The notes beneath the pieces are model-generated. The model saw only the letters and a list, made by a program, of their open reading frames with translations, was not told the DNA's origin and searched no databases. A stretch of DNA of 64,000 bases from GCA-2683135 sp964507445 (GTDB taxonomy: Bacteria > Planctomycetota > GCA-002687715): contig CAZDQF010000006.1 of the NCBI GenBank assembly GCA_964507445.1, positions 62,001-126,000 on the forward strand, written 5' to 3'. Positions within the stretch are counted from its first letter, which is position 1; each line of letters opens with the position of its first letter. A program made the position numbers and the translations under genes. Positions 19,323 to 28,042 of the stretch are shown here, in pieces.

Positions 19323-21476
19323 ATGCCATCGCGACAGATGACCCCTCGGGCCATCCTCGTTCTCGCCGTCTTGTCCTTCATCCCTGTCGTTGCAGGGCCC
19401 GGTAACGGGCACAGCAACGACAAGGCCAAGCTCCTCAAGGAGCTGGCCAAGGTCGAGAAGGACCTCGCCCGCGAAGAAGCTAGGTTGAAGAAGAAGAAGG
19501 CCGCGATTGAAGGTGAGTACGTGCGCCTGATGAAGCCGGTCGTTCGGAAGAAGCTCACCACCAAGGTGCGCAGCATCGGCTCGCGATGGGCAGGAGCCCT
19601 GACCGGCGCTGACAAGAGAGAGGCGACCCGCCAGATCAAGAAAGAGCTGCGCACTGCGCTCAAGGACGTCATCGGCGCCAACATGGCCCCGATCCTGGCC
19701 ACCGACCTCACCTCCAATCTGGTGGACCGCGTGTCGGGGGTCGACAAGGTCGACGCCGAGGGCGCCGTCAACACCACCATCGAGGACCTCTTCCCGACCG
19801 GGAAGTTCGAGAGTGACTTCGAGGTCGTCCAGGACGAGCTCTTCAAGCGCTACAACCGGCTGAAGTCCAAGCGTGACACCCTGAAGGTCCAACTGGATGA
19901 GATCGAGCGACGGGAACAAGCGCTCAAGTCCGGTGTACCCACCGGCATGCTGCGGGTCCCCGCGGGCACCCATCGCATCGGCCTCAACGACGCGGACATC
20001 TCCAAGACGATCAAGGCCGTAGGCCGCAAGCCTGAGGGCGCGATCCACTGGTGGGTGGGCTCCCCCGCGCACCAGATCGAGTTGGACGAGTTCTACATCG
20101 ACGTGAACGAGGTCACCAACCGCTGGTATCTGGAGTTCCTCAAGGACAAGGAGCACCTGGCCGCGCTGAAGAGCGCCGATGATTATGACGCCAGGGTCCC
20201 TCGTTACTGGAAGGACGGGATGTACCCGGAGGGCTGGGATAACCGGCCCGTCACCGACGTCTCCCACAACGACGCCGTGCTGTTCGCCCGCTGGATGGGC
20301 CGTCGCCTGCCCACGGAGTACGAGTGGGAGAGCGCCGCCCGTTATACCAAGGAGAAGAACGACCTCCGCATCTGGCCCTGGGGGACCGACTGGAGCGTAC
20401 GCCAGATCCGCTGCAACAACGACCTCGCCATCGAGCACCCAGGCCGCCGTAGCATCCCGTACACTCTGCCTCCACTCCTCGACGTGGGCTCGTTCCCGGA
20501 AGGTCGAAGTGAGCTGGGAGGCAATGACTTCGCCGGCAACGCCTACGAGATCACCTCGAGCCCCTACAGCCCCTATCCCGGGTTCAAGACCAAGAAGATC
20601 AAGCGCTCGCGGCTCTCCAGTTCCGACTTCAACAGCGAACAGATCGTGCTCCGCGGCGGGGACTGCCAGAAGGCAGACCTCGTGGTCAGCACCACATGGC
20701 GCAGAGGTCTCCCGCGCACAGGTCGCGCTCTTTGGGTCGGTTTCAGGACCGCAGGATCTGCCACTCGCGGCATGGACCACGTGGAGGCGCTCACGGAGGG
20801 CGGCGCCCAGAAGCGCTATCTCGTCGACTACGAGCCGCTGCCCTCGGACATCACCTCCCGACGGCAGTACGCCGGCCTCGCGACGGAGGCCCCTGGTCGG
20901 TACTCGTCGATCATGTCTGGCGGGATCAATCCGGAGACACGGCTGCCTACGAAGGCGCGCTACATCACCGTCATCAACCGACTCGCCAACGATTTCCGGA
21001 ATCACGCGGCCCTCAAGGCCATCGCCAAGGCACAGAAGGGCCCTGTGATGGTCGGCTTCCTCCACCTCGGCGTCCCCTCGGTGGAACCGAAGCTCGAACC
21101 TGGCAACTACATGATCTGCTGGGAGAACACCTCCATCCCGGAGCCGGAGGAGCCGCCGAAGGACGAGGCCGAGGACAAAGCGTCCAAAGGCAAGAAGGCG
21201 TCCAGGGGCAAGAAGGGGAAACAGGAAGAGCCCGAGCCCATCCCTGAGGCTTTCACCTTCGTGAAGCTCGGAGGCAGACGGCAGGAGCCGGTCCGTGTCA
21301 CCAAGTTCCTGCCGCCGGTGGTGGCCGCAAGCCAGCCCACACGGGTGATCCCGAACCACGAGACCGACACTGTGGACCTGGCCATGGCGTTCCCCATCAA
21401 GTTCCAGAAATCCAACGCCTTCGTGGTGACGCTTCAGTTGAAGCTGGAGCCGGGTCAGGCGAAGAACTTCAAGTAG
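19323..21476 (+). CDS. Secreted FGE-sulfatase-fold protein with N-terminal coiled coil
   Basis: 717 residues. A signal peptide (about 6-24) is followed by a Lys/Glu-rich coiled coil (KLLKELAKVEKDLAREEARL) and a helical domain to about residue 200. The formylglycine-generating-enzyme fold runs from about 205 to 480: MLRVPAGTHRIGLND, YIDVNEVTNRWYLEFL, NRPVTDVSHNDAVLFARWMG, RLPTEYEWESAARY and a closing LWVGFRTAG. The paired catalytic cysteines of true FGE are not seen (only one Cys, in LRGGDCQKADL), so it is unlikely to modify sulfatases. A third domain ends with a lysine-rich insert (KGKKASRGKKGKQ). Role unknown; probably a periplasmic binding or structural protein. Confidence 0.72.
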   Translation: MPSRQMTPRAILVLAVLSFIPVVAGPGNGHSNDKAKLLKELAKVEKDLAREEARLKKKKAAIEGEYVRLMKPVVRKKLTTKVRSIGSRWAGALTGADKREATRQIKKELRTALKDVIGANMAPILATDLTSNLVDRVSGVDKVDAEGAVNTTIEDLFPTGKFESDFEVVQDELFKRYNRLKSKRDTLKVQLDEIERREQALKSGVPTGMLRVPAGTHRIGLNDADISKTIKAVGRKPEGAIHWWVGSPAHQIELDEFYIDVNEVTNRWYLEFLKDKEHLAALKSADDYDARVPRYWKDGMYPEGWDNRPVTDVSHNDAVLFARWMGRRLPTEYEWESAARYTKEKNDLRIWPWGTDWSVRQIRCNNDLAIEHPGRRSIPYTLPPLLDVGSFPEGRSELGGNDFAGNAYEITSSPYSPYPGFKTKKIKRSRLSSSDFNSEQIVLRGGDCQKADLVVSTTWRRGLPRTGRALWVGFRTAGSATRGMDHVEALTEGGAQKRYLVDYEPLPSDITSRRQYAGLATEAPGRYSSIMSGGINPETRLPTKARYITVINRLANDFRNHAALKAIAKAQKGPVMVGFLHLGVPSVEPKLEPGNYMICWENTSIPEPEEPPKDEAEDKASKGKKASRGKKGKQEEPEPIPEAFTFVKLGGRRQEPVRVTKFLPPVVAASQPTRVIPNHETDTVDLAMAFPIKFQKSNAFVVTLQLKLEPGQAKNFK

Positions 21477-21544
21477 CGACGTTCTGCGCGTGGAGGGCCG
21501 GTGCTTCCCGGCCCTCCGCCACCGCCCGAGACGCCTCACCCATC

Positions 21545-22162
21545 GTGAGATTCCACTGGTCTCGATCAGCTGAACTCCTCGAGGCGATGCTCACCGAGCA
21601 TCGCCTCGTATTCGAGCCCAAGCGTCGCGCCTTCGTAGCCGAGGGTGACGTCGCCTTCGTTCCACCGGCCGTCCTCCGACTACCCGAAGAGGACGAGACC
21701 CCCGAATCCTGGTTGGAGCACCTCAGCTCTCCCAAGTCCTACGTCATCCTCCTGGTACAGGCGGGCGCCAGCGCACTCGGCTGGTTCGAAGCGGACGAGT
21801 GCATCGCCCACAAGGCGATCAAACGATACGTCAAACGCGGCAGCGGCAGGGCGCAGCCAGCACACCTCAAGACCAAGGGCAAGTCCCGATACGGCTCTCG
21901 TTTGCGGCTACAGAACGCTCGCAGACAGCTGGATGAGACCTGCGCCAAGATCCAGCAGTGGTACGAGGAAATGGGCACCCCCGAACAGGTCTTCACGAGC
22001 GTCCCAATACGTACCTGGGCCGAACTCGCTGCGGCGACGCCGCCGCTACCCTTTTCCCGCAGAGAATCCTCGCGTATTCAACACCACGTCCACACGCCGA
22101 ACTTCGAGGAACTGGTGCGGGTGCAAAATCTGATCACTCACGGACAGGTCTTGGGCACCTGA
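21545..22162 (+). CDS. VLRF1-domain protein, candidate peptidyl-tRNA hydrolase of ribosome quality control
   Basis: 205 residues, GTG start. From about 65 to 200 it follows the plan of the Vms1/ANKZF1 release-factor domain (VLRF1): YVILLVQAGASALGWFEADE, then AHKAIKRYVKRGSGRAQ, then KSRYGSRLRLQNARRQLDE, then the C-terminal pattern PPLPFSRRESSRI and FEELVRVQNLIT. ANKZF1 has the matching series HKTFHRYTVRAKxGxxQ, SxGxxLRRxN and PTFxELxRV. Gln104 would correspond to the catalytic Gln that releases the nascent chain from tRNA on stalled 60S subunits. Bacterial VLRF1 members are described from comparative genomics. No zinc finger or ankyrin repeats are present. The gene is single and is followed by the structured RNA region at 22260-22540. 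Confidence 0.75.
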   Translation: MRFHWSRSAELLEAMLTEHRLVFEPKRRAFVAEGDVAFVPPAVLRLPEEDETPESWLEHLSSPKSYVILLVQAGASALGWFEADECIAHKAIKRYVKRGSGRAQPAHLKTKGKSRYGSRLRLQNARRQLDETCAKIQQWYEEMGTPEQVFTSVPIRTWAELAAATPPLPFSRRESSRIQHHVHTPNFEELVRVQNLITHGQVLGT

Positions 22163-22370
22163 GCTTGGACTTGCAGAACCGGTGCCCGACACGGCATCAT
22201 TGAGTTAGCGATACAGGTCGGCGTCAGGCTCGGGGCAGGGACACCGAGGTGATCCGACTGCGACGTATCGCGGCTGTCTCCTCAGGTCGCTGAGGAGGAG
22301 GGCTGCCCGGCGGCAGAGATCACGCTGCGACGGCTGGGAACAGGTCCCTGACGAAAGGAGGTGTTACGAC

Positions 22371-22409
22371 ATGACAGAACGTGGTTGTACGGGAGGGCTT
22401 CACACCTGA
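22371..22409 (+). CDS. 12-codon minigene with perfect Shine-Dalgarno
   Basis: The frame encodes MTERGCTGGLHT. AAAGGAGGTG at 22354-22363 is a ten-base complement to the 16S rRNA 3' end, placed seven bases before the ATG, which is far stronger than the sites of most genes in this window. The end of the frame (ACACCT, 22402-22407) can pair with AGGTGT of the Shine-Dalgarno (22359-22364), and ACGAC (22366-22370) with GTTGT (22384-22388), which would hide the start site. It may be a leader peptide, a regulatory sensor or a micropeptide; no gene follows on this strand before the terminator. Confidence 0.45.
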   Translation: MTERGCTGGLHT

Positions 22410-22503
22410 CCGAACACTCGACGGGGTGAGTCGGCAGTGAAGCCACGCACGCGACCGGCGTGACCGCCGCTCCCGCGTGCGACTCCAAAGATACCCCGTG
22501 CCA

Positions 22504-22535
22504 GAAGGGGACGTCCGGAACCGGGCGTCCCCTTC
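22504..22535. terminator. Bidirectional intrinsic terminator
   Basis: GAAGGGGACG and CGTCCCCTTC form a perfect 10-base stem around a 12-base loop, and TTCATT-like sequence follows on the plus strand. It lies between the convergent VLRF1/minigene transcript and valS and can serve both. Confidence 0.8.
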
Positions 22536-22568
22536 TTCATGGACTCCGCCTAACCGGTCTTCGCCGGA

Positions 22569-25241
22569 TCAGGACATCTCGTCGCGGTTCGCGCGCAAGC
22601 GAGTCAGCTTGGCGGTCAACTCGGCCTGGCGCTCACGCTCACGCTCCACCACCTCCGCCGGCGCTTTGGCGACGAACCCCTGGTTGGACAGCTTCCCGTC
22701 GATGCCGCGAAGCCAGCCCTCGTGCTGCGCGATCTCCTTGTCCAGCCGACCGCGTTCCGCATCCAGGTCGATGAGCCCCGCCAGGGGGATGAAGATCTCC
22801 ATGCCGTCTTCCACCACCGTGGACGCTGTGGCCGGCTTCGCCAGGGAGTCCCCCACGCCAGCGGAGAGCCCGCTCACCCGGCCCAACGCGAGCGCTCGGG
22901 CCTCCACCGCACGAACCGTCGCCAGCACGTCCTCATCAGCGCAACGCACCACGAACTCCAGCTCCTGCTTCCAGGAGATCCCCATGCGATCTCGCACCAC
23001 GCGAGCGGCGGTGACGAGGGAGATCAAACGATCCACCTCCTCCTCTGCCCCGGGGTTCAACAGGGACTCGTCGTAGACGGGCCAGCTGTCCAGGATGAGC
23101 GTCTCCCCTGAATCGGGCCGGTGACGCCTCAAGTGAGATCTCAGCTCCTCGCTGACGAAGGGCACCAGCGGATGGAGCAGACGCAGCAGGGTGTCCAGCA
23201 CCTTTACCAAGGTCTGTTGCGCGGCCTTTCGTGACTCCGCCCCCTCGGGGGAGTCGTCATTCAGTCGTCCCTTGGTGAGCTCCAGATACCAGTCGCAGTA
23301 CACATTCCAGGTGAAGGCGTAGAGGCTCTGGACGGCCTCATGGAAGCGGTGAGACTCGACTGCGCTCGTGACACCCTCCACCAGGGATGCGAGACGAGAG
23401 AGGACCCAGCGATCCTCCGGCGCGGTCACGGGGACCGGGGAGCCAGACTCGTATCCCTCCAGGTTCATCAACACGAACCGGGAAGCGTTCCAGAGCTTGT
23501 TGACGAAGTTCCGGCCGCCCTCGAAGCGACTCTCCGCCAACTTGATGTCCTGCCCCTCTGTCGTGAGCGACGCCAGCGTCCACCGTACGGCATCGGTCCC
23601 GTACTTGTCCCCCATCTCCAGCGGGTCGATCCCGTTGCCCAGGCTCTTGGACATGCGCCGCCCCCGATCGTCGAGCACGGTGCCGTTGATGTATACGGTG
23701 TGGAACGGAGGCTTCCCCATGAACTCGATCCCGCACATCACCATTCGGGCCACCCAGAAGTAGATGATGTCCCTTCCGGTCACCAGCACATCCGTGGGGT
23801 AGAACGCCTCCAGGTCCGGGTCCGCCTCCGGCCACCCCATCACGGAGAACGGCCACAACTGGGAGGAGAACCAGGTATCCAGGACGTCCGGGTCCTGACG
23901 GACGATGGGCTTGCCGGTCTCGGGATGAGGGCTGCCGATCTCCAGGGGCTCGCTGGACGCCACCGGGACGTCGTCTTCGTCATACCAGACCGGGATCCGA
24001 TGCCCCCACCAGATCTGGCGGCTGATGCACCAGTCCCGATACTGCTCAACCCAGTCCAGGTAGGTGCGGGCATAGCGTTCAGGGATGATGCGGACACTGC
24101 CGTCGTGCACAGCAGCGGCAGCCGGCTCCAACAGCGGACGCATCTTCACGAACCACTGCTTGGAGAGGTACGGCTCAACGACGGTGCTGCATCGGTAACA
24201 CCTCGGGAGCGGTATGTCGCGATCCTCGACCTCATCGAGCAGCCCCTGAGCCTCCAGGTCCGCGACGATTCGCTTGCGAGCTTCGAATCGATCCAGCCCG
24301 GAATAGGGCCCCCCGTGGTCGTTGATACGGGCATCCTCGGTCAGGATGTTGATGCGCTCGAGCCCATGGCGATTCCCGACCTCGAAGTCGTTGAAGTCGT
24401 GGGCAGGAGTGATCTTCACCGCACCGGACCCCTTGGTCGGGTCCGCGTGATCGTCCGCGACGATGGGGATCTCGCGATCGACCAGCGGCAGCACCACCGA
24501 CTTGCCGATCAACTCCTGGTACCGATCGTCACTGCCGTGAACGGCCACGGCCGTGTCACCGAGCATCGTCTCCGGTCGCGTGGTCGCGACCACCATGAAG
24601 CGACCGGGCTCACCCTTCACCGGGTACTTGAGGTGGTAGAAGCGCCCCGCCTCCTCAGCGGGCTCCGCCTCTTCGTCAGAGAGGGCGGTCAGGCAACGGG
24701 GGCACCAGTTGATCAGCCTCTCGCCGCGGTAGATCAGCCCCTTGGAGTAGAGACGCACGAACGCCTCCAGGACCGCCCGAGACAGCCCTTCGTCCATGGT
24801 GAACCGTAAACGGTCCCAGTCGCAGCTGGCGCCCAGGCGCTTCAGCTGCTCGATGATGCGCCCGCCGTACTGCTCTTTCCACTCCCATGTCCGCTCGATG
24901 AACGCGTCCCGACCGATCTCGTCACGGCTCTTGCCCTCCTTGGCGAGCGCACGCTCGACGACGTTCTGTGTGGCGATGCCAGCGTGATCCGTCCCCGGGA
25001 CCCAGAGGGCTCGCTTACCGCGCATCCGTTCGAAGCGGACCAGGATGTCCTGCAGGGTGTTGTTCAGGGCGTGCCCCATGTGCAGGGCCCCCGTCACGTT
25101 CGGAGGCGGGATCACCACCACGAAGGTGCCCTTGCCTTCGGAGACGGCTTCGGGCTTGAAGCAGCCACCTTCCTCCCAGGCCCGATTCCAACGGGCCTCC
25201 ACGTCTGCCGCCCGGTAGTGCTTCTCGAGGGTGTCGCTCAT
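22569..25241 (-). CDS. valS: Valyl-tRNA synthetase
   Basis: 890 residues from the ATG at 25241, which has GGGAAGG in good position; a longer frame would add ten residues. Class I signatures are present: PPPNVTGALHMGHALN (HIGH) near residue 45 and RRMSKSLGNGIDP (KMSKS) near 540. The editing domain and the C-terminal tRNA-binding coiled coil (DLDAERGRLDKEIAQHEGWL) are complete. It charges tRNA-Val in the cytosol. The gene is divergent from the lipid-kinase-like gene at 25331. Confidence 0.97.
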   Translation of the reverse strand: MSDTLEKHYRAADVEARWNRAWEEGGCFKPEAVSEGKGTFVVVIPPPNVTGALHMGHALNNTLQDILVRFERMRGKRALWVPGTDHAGIATQNVVERALAKEGKSRDEIGRDAFIERTWEWKEQYGGRIIEQLKRLGASCDWDRLRFTMDEGLSRAVLEAFVRLYSKGLIYRGERLINWCPRCLTALSDEEAEPAEEAGRFYHLKYPVKGEPGRFMVVATTRPETMLGDTAVAVHGSDDRYQELIGKSVVLPLVDREIPIVADDHADPTKGSGAVKITPAHDFNDFEVGNRHGLERINILTEDARINDHGGPYSGLDRFEARKRIVADLEAQGLLDEVEDRDIPLPRCYRCSTVVEPYLSKQWFVKMRPLLEPAAAAVHDGSVRIIPERYARTYLDWVEQYRDWCISRQIWWGHRIPVWYDEDDVPVASSEPLEIGSPHPETGKPIVRQDPDVLDTWFSSQLWPFSVMGWPEADPDLEAFYPTDVLVTGRDIIYFWVARMVMCGIEFMGKPPFHTVYINGTVLDDRGRRMSKSLGNGIDPLEMGDKYGTDAVRWTLASLTTEGQDIKLAESRFEGGRNFVNKLWNASRFVLMNLEGYESGSPVPVTAPEDRWVLSRLASLVEGVTSAVESHRFHEAVQSLYAFTWNVYCDWYLELTKGRLNDDSPEGAESRKAAQQTLVKVLDTLLRLLHPLVPFVSEELRSHLRRHRPDSGETLILDSWPVYDESLLNPGAEEEVDRLISLVTAARVVRDRMGISWKQELEFVVRCADEDVLATVRAVEARALALGRVSGLSAGVGDSLAKPATASTVVEDGMEIFIPLAGLIDLDAERGRLDKEIAQHEGWLRGIDGKLSNQGFVAKAPAEVVERERERQAELTAKLTRLRANRDEMS

Positions 25242-25330
25242 GAGTGCCTTCCCGTTAGGTGATCCTTCCACAGCCGAGGCCCAGGCTCAACCACCCTGCC
25301 CAACGCTCCCCAGAGTGCTACCGTATTTGC

Positions 25331-26212
25331 GTGACCTCCGTCCTCATGATCGTCAACGGCCAGGCTGGCCGCCGTGGAGTCCGCCGCGACGCCGATCGGG
25401 TGGCTTCGCGGCTCCAGGACCAGTCGGTAGAGGTCGACCTGCAGCTCACCGGCAGCGCCGAGGAAGCTGCCCGGATCATCGCCGAGGCGGAGGCACGAGT
25501 GAACGCCATCGTGGCCGTAGGCGGGGACGGGACCCTGCGAGGAGTCATCTCGGCGACCAGCCCCCAGGTGCCCGTGGGTCTTGTACCCCGCGGCACCGCC
25601 AACGTGGTCGCTCGTGAACTGGGCATACCTCTGGACCCCCGCGGCGCTGCGGACGAGATCGCACGCGGCCAGGTACGTCAGATCGACGTCGGACACATCG
25701 AAGGGAGAGGGAGCTTCCTCGCGATGGTGGGTGTGGGGTTCGACGGGCAGGTCGTACAGGGGATCAGACCGGGCCCCATGAAGGCGGCGCGCATGGGCAT
25801 CTCCGCCCTGGGAGCCGTGTGTCGGCTGAACCTGCCGGCCTTGCAGGTGTCCATCGACGGGGTCACCGTCCAGTCTCCCGTCTACAGCGTCATCGCCTCC
25901 AACACCCGCAATTACGGAGGGTGGTTCGCCGCCTGCCCGGAAGCCAGGCCGGACGACGGTCTCCTGGACGCCATGTTGCTACAGCGACCCGACCGGAGGG
26001 CGCTCCTGCGAATCGGAGCAAGCATCGTGCGCAAGCGCAGAGGCTCACCCGCGATCGTGGGCTACGAACGTGGCCGCGACTTGCTCATCTCCGCTCAGAA
26101 CGGAACAGGGGTCCCTGTACAGGCGGACGGTGATCCGTGCGGAACGACACCGATCCGAATCTCCATCCGACATCGGGCCGCGTCCATCATCGCACCCGAG
26201 AGGGCAACTTGA
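25331..26212 (+). CDS. Diacylglycerol kinase-catalytic-fold lipid kinase (YegS/LCB5 type)
   Basis: About 293 residues. The family hallmark AVGGDGTLRGVISAT appears near residue 60, after the strand MIVNGQAGRRG at the N-terminus; a later block YGGWFAACPEARPDDGLLDA is also typical. These enzymes phosphorylate diacylglycerol, sphingoid or similar lipids. I chose the GTG at 25331 because the fold begins there; an ATG at 25346 would shorten it by five residues. Two bases separate the stop from the kdsA ATG, so the pair is co-translated and links a lipid kinase to KDO synthesis. Confidence 0.85.
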   Translation: MTSVLMIVNGQAGRRGVRRDADRVASRLQDQSVEVDLQLTGSAEEAARIIAEAEARVNAIVAVGGDGTLRGVISATSPQVPVGLVPRGTANVVARELGIPLDPRGAADEIARGQVRQIDVGHIEGRGSFLAMVGVGFDGQVVQGIRPGPMKAARMGISALGAVCRLNLPALQVSIDGVTVQSPVYSVIASNTRNYGGWFAACPEARPDDGLLDAMLLQRPDRRALLRIGASIVRKRRGSPAIVGYERGRDLLISAQNGTGVPVQADGDPCGTTPIRISIRHRAASIIAPERAT

Positions 26213-26214
26213 CC

Positions 26215-27051
26215 ATGCACACGAATGTCACCCCCGTGATTGATGGCCGCATCGCCATTGGCCCCGGCAACCCCCTCTTCGTCACAGCCGGACTGTGCAT
26301 CGTCGAAGAAGAAGACGCGACCCTCAGGCAGGCGGAAGCCGTGAAGCGGCAACTCGAGGGATTACCCGTCTGCTTCGCGTTCAAGGCGTCTTTCGACAAG
26401 GCCAACCGATCGAGCACCCGTAGCTACCGAGGCCCGGGAATGGAGGAAGGGCTGCGAATCCTCAGCCGGGTCAAGGAGACCCAGGACGTGGCCATCCTCA
26501 CAGATGTCCACGAGGCCCATCAATGCGCCGCCGCCGCCGAGGTGGCGGACATTCTGCAAATCCCAGCCTTCCTCTGCCGCCAGACCGACCTCCTCCTCGC
26601 AGCCGCGCGCACCGGACGGATCATCAACGTGAAGAAGGGGCAGTTCCTCGCACCGGGTGATGTCAAGCCGCTGGTGGGCAAGCTGCACGCAGCGGGCTGT
26701 GACAAGGTGACCATCACGGAGCGTGGGGTCAGCTTCGGCTACAACACCCTCGTCAACGACTTCCGCGCGCTGCCGCAGATTCGCGGCCTGGGCGTGCCGG
26801 TGATCTTCGATGCCACGCACTCCGTTCAGCAGCCGGGGGGCCACGGAGAACGATCCGGCGGTGACCGCACCATGGTCCCGTACCTCGCTCGAGCGGCCGC
26901 CGCGGTGGGGACGGACGGTTTCTTCTTCGAGGTGCACGAGGATCCGGCCCGCGCGCGCTCCGACGCCGACAACGCGCTGCTGTTGACCGATCTGCGCCCC
27001 CTGCTTGAGAACCTCCTGGCGATCCGCGAGGTCTCCGGCCAGGGGACCTGA
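26215..27051 (+). CDS. kdsA: 3-deoxy-D-manno-octulosonate 8-phosphate synthase
   Basis: 278 residues. It condenses arabinose 5-phosphate with PEP to form KDO-8-P, the committed step of lipopolysaccharide inner core synthesis, and so marks a diderm envelope. Diagnostic blocks are CFAFKASFDKANRSS, LTDVHEAHQC, NVKKGQFLAPGD and FDATHSVQQPGG. The early segment VTAGLCIVEEE has Cys where the E. coli enzyme has Asn, which puts it in the metal-dependent class. ATG at 26215 was preferred because it follows the upstream stop by two bases. Confidence 0.95.
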   Translation: MHTNVTPVIDGRIAIGPGNPLFVTAGLCIVEEEDATLRQAEAVKRQLEGLPVCFAFKASFDKANRSSTRSYRGPGMEEGLRILSRVKETQDVAILTDVHEAHQCAAAAEVADILQIPAFLCRQTDLLLAAARTGRIINVKKGQFLAPGDVKPLVGKLHAAGCDKVTITERGVSFGYNTLVNDFRALPQIRGLGVPVIFDATHSVQQPGGHGERSGGDRTMVPYLARAAAAVGTDGFFFEVHEDPARARSDADNALLLTDLRPLLENLLAIREVSGQGT

Positions 27052-27059
27052 CCCTTCCG

Positions 27060-27995
27060 TCAACGGTCCTTCTCTTTGCCCTCTGCAGCCTTCATGGCGG
27101 CAGCGAAGTGCCGCCCGTGAAACTCCAGCGACGACGGGACGCTCTCGGCGAAGAACCTGGCCCCGTGTCCCCCGGATCTCAAGTGGAACGTGTGTTCGAT
27201 CTCCTTCTCAGTGAGCAGCTTGGAGAACGCGGGACAGGTCTCGTACAGGCCGTACCGATCACGCTCGCCGACATCGAAGTAGATCGGGAGATCCTTGAAC
27301 GCGCCGGCCTTGGCGGTCCTGGCGATGTGAAAGACGTTGTGCTTCAACCAGTAGTCCTGGTCGATGGGGTCCCCGAACAACCGCCCCAGGATGCTCACCC
27401 GGCCCCGCCGGCCGCTCCTGATCCAACTGGGGAGTGCCTCTACGTCCTCCGGGTAAATCGCGGGTTCGTGCGCCGACACGGAGCCGAACACGGACGGCTT
27501 GCGCATGGCGTTCACGAGCGCCCCGTACCCACCCATGGAGTCCCCCGTCAGGGCACGGAAGCGGCGTCCGCTTCGGGTGCGGTACTTGGCGTCGATGAAC
27601 GCGGGCAACTCCGCTGACACGAAGTCAGCGTGGCGCTCCTTCTCCTGCCCCTTCCAGTTCACGTAGAACGACATGCGAGCCGCGTCCCGGGGACAGACGA
27701 CGATCACCTCTGGGAGCTTCTCCTCCTTCACCAACCTGGCCACGGTCTCCATGGTCCCGCGCTGTTCCCAGGTCTTCTCGCTGCCCCGTCCGGCACCGTG
27801 GAGGAAGTAGATGACGGGGTAACGCGCCGACTCGCGCTGGTCGTAGCTCGCCGGTAAGTGCACGACGACGACCACGTCACGTCCCACGGCCTCGCTCTTG
27901 ATGACGATCCGCTCCGATCGGTGAGTGGCCGCTTCCTGGCCCAAGACGACGACACAGAGGAGAGGCAACACAAGGACCGTGGCGACCGTTTTCAT
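27060..27995 (-). CDS. Secreted alpha/beta-hydrolase esterase (esterase D / antigen 85-like)
   Basis: 311 residues from the ATG at 27995, preceded by GGAGG and opening a signal peptide (MKTVATVLVLPLLCVVVLG). The nucleophile elbow is LTGDSMGGYGAL (Ser near residue 150), the oxyanion strand is YPVIYFLHGAG, and the final HLRSGGHGARFF supplies the catalytic His; the acid is probably in FDVGERDRYG. It should hydrolyse carboxylic esters outside the cytoplasm. Convergent with kdsA, with only eight bases between stops. Confidence 0.85.
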   Translation of the reverse strand: MKTVATVLVLPLLCVVVLGQEAATHRSERIVIKSEAVGRDVVVVVHLPASYDQRESARYPVIYFLHGAGRGSEKTWEQRGTMETVARLVKEEKLPEVIVVCPRDAARMSFYVNWKGQEKERHADFVSAELPAFIDAKYRTRSGRRFRALTGDSMGGYGALVNAMRKPSVFGSVSAHEPAIYPEDVEALPSWIRSGRRGRVSILGRLFGDPIDQDYWLKHNVFHIARTAKAGAFKDLPIYFDVGERDRYGLYETCPAFSKLLTEKEIEHTFHLRSGGHGARFFAESVPSSLEFHGRHFAAAMKAAEGKEKDR

Positions 27996-28042
27996 GAACG
28001 AACCTCCGCAGGCTGAGACCACCGGATGCTACCGGATCGTGG

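Larger units (their letters stand above)
22260..22540 (+). ncRNA. Candidate structured RNA enclosing a minigene
   Basis: This stretch after the VLRF1 gene has an unusual density of perfect helices on the plus strand: CTCCTCAG/CTGAGGAG (22278-22285 with 22290-22297, loop GTCG), CTGCC/GGCAG (22303-22316), CGCACGCG/CGCGTGCG (22446-22453 with 22474-22481) containing CGGCG/CGCCG (22456-22469), and a final 10-base terminator stem. It contains the 12-codon frame at 22371. I checked it against tmRNA, RNase P, SRP and 6S signatures and found no match. It could be a free small RNA or the structured 3' UTR of the VLRF1 transcript. Confidence 0.5.

Noticed and set aside
18508..19341. Open frame after and overlapping the propeller gene
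   Set aside because: Starts inside the propeller coding region in another frame and has no recognisable protein features.
19263..21539. Minus-strand open frame of 758 codons opposite the FGE-fold gene
   Set aside because: The plus-strand protein has a signal peptide and clear family motifs; the minus frame has neither.
22260..22540. tmRNA, RNase P, SRP or 6S RNA
   Set aside because: No GTTCGAATC-type T arm or ALAA-stop tag, no RNase P core GAGGAAAGTC, and no SRP GGAAGGxAGCA motif.
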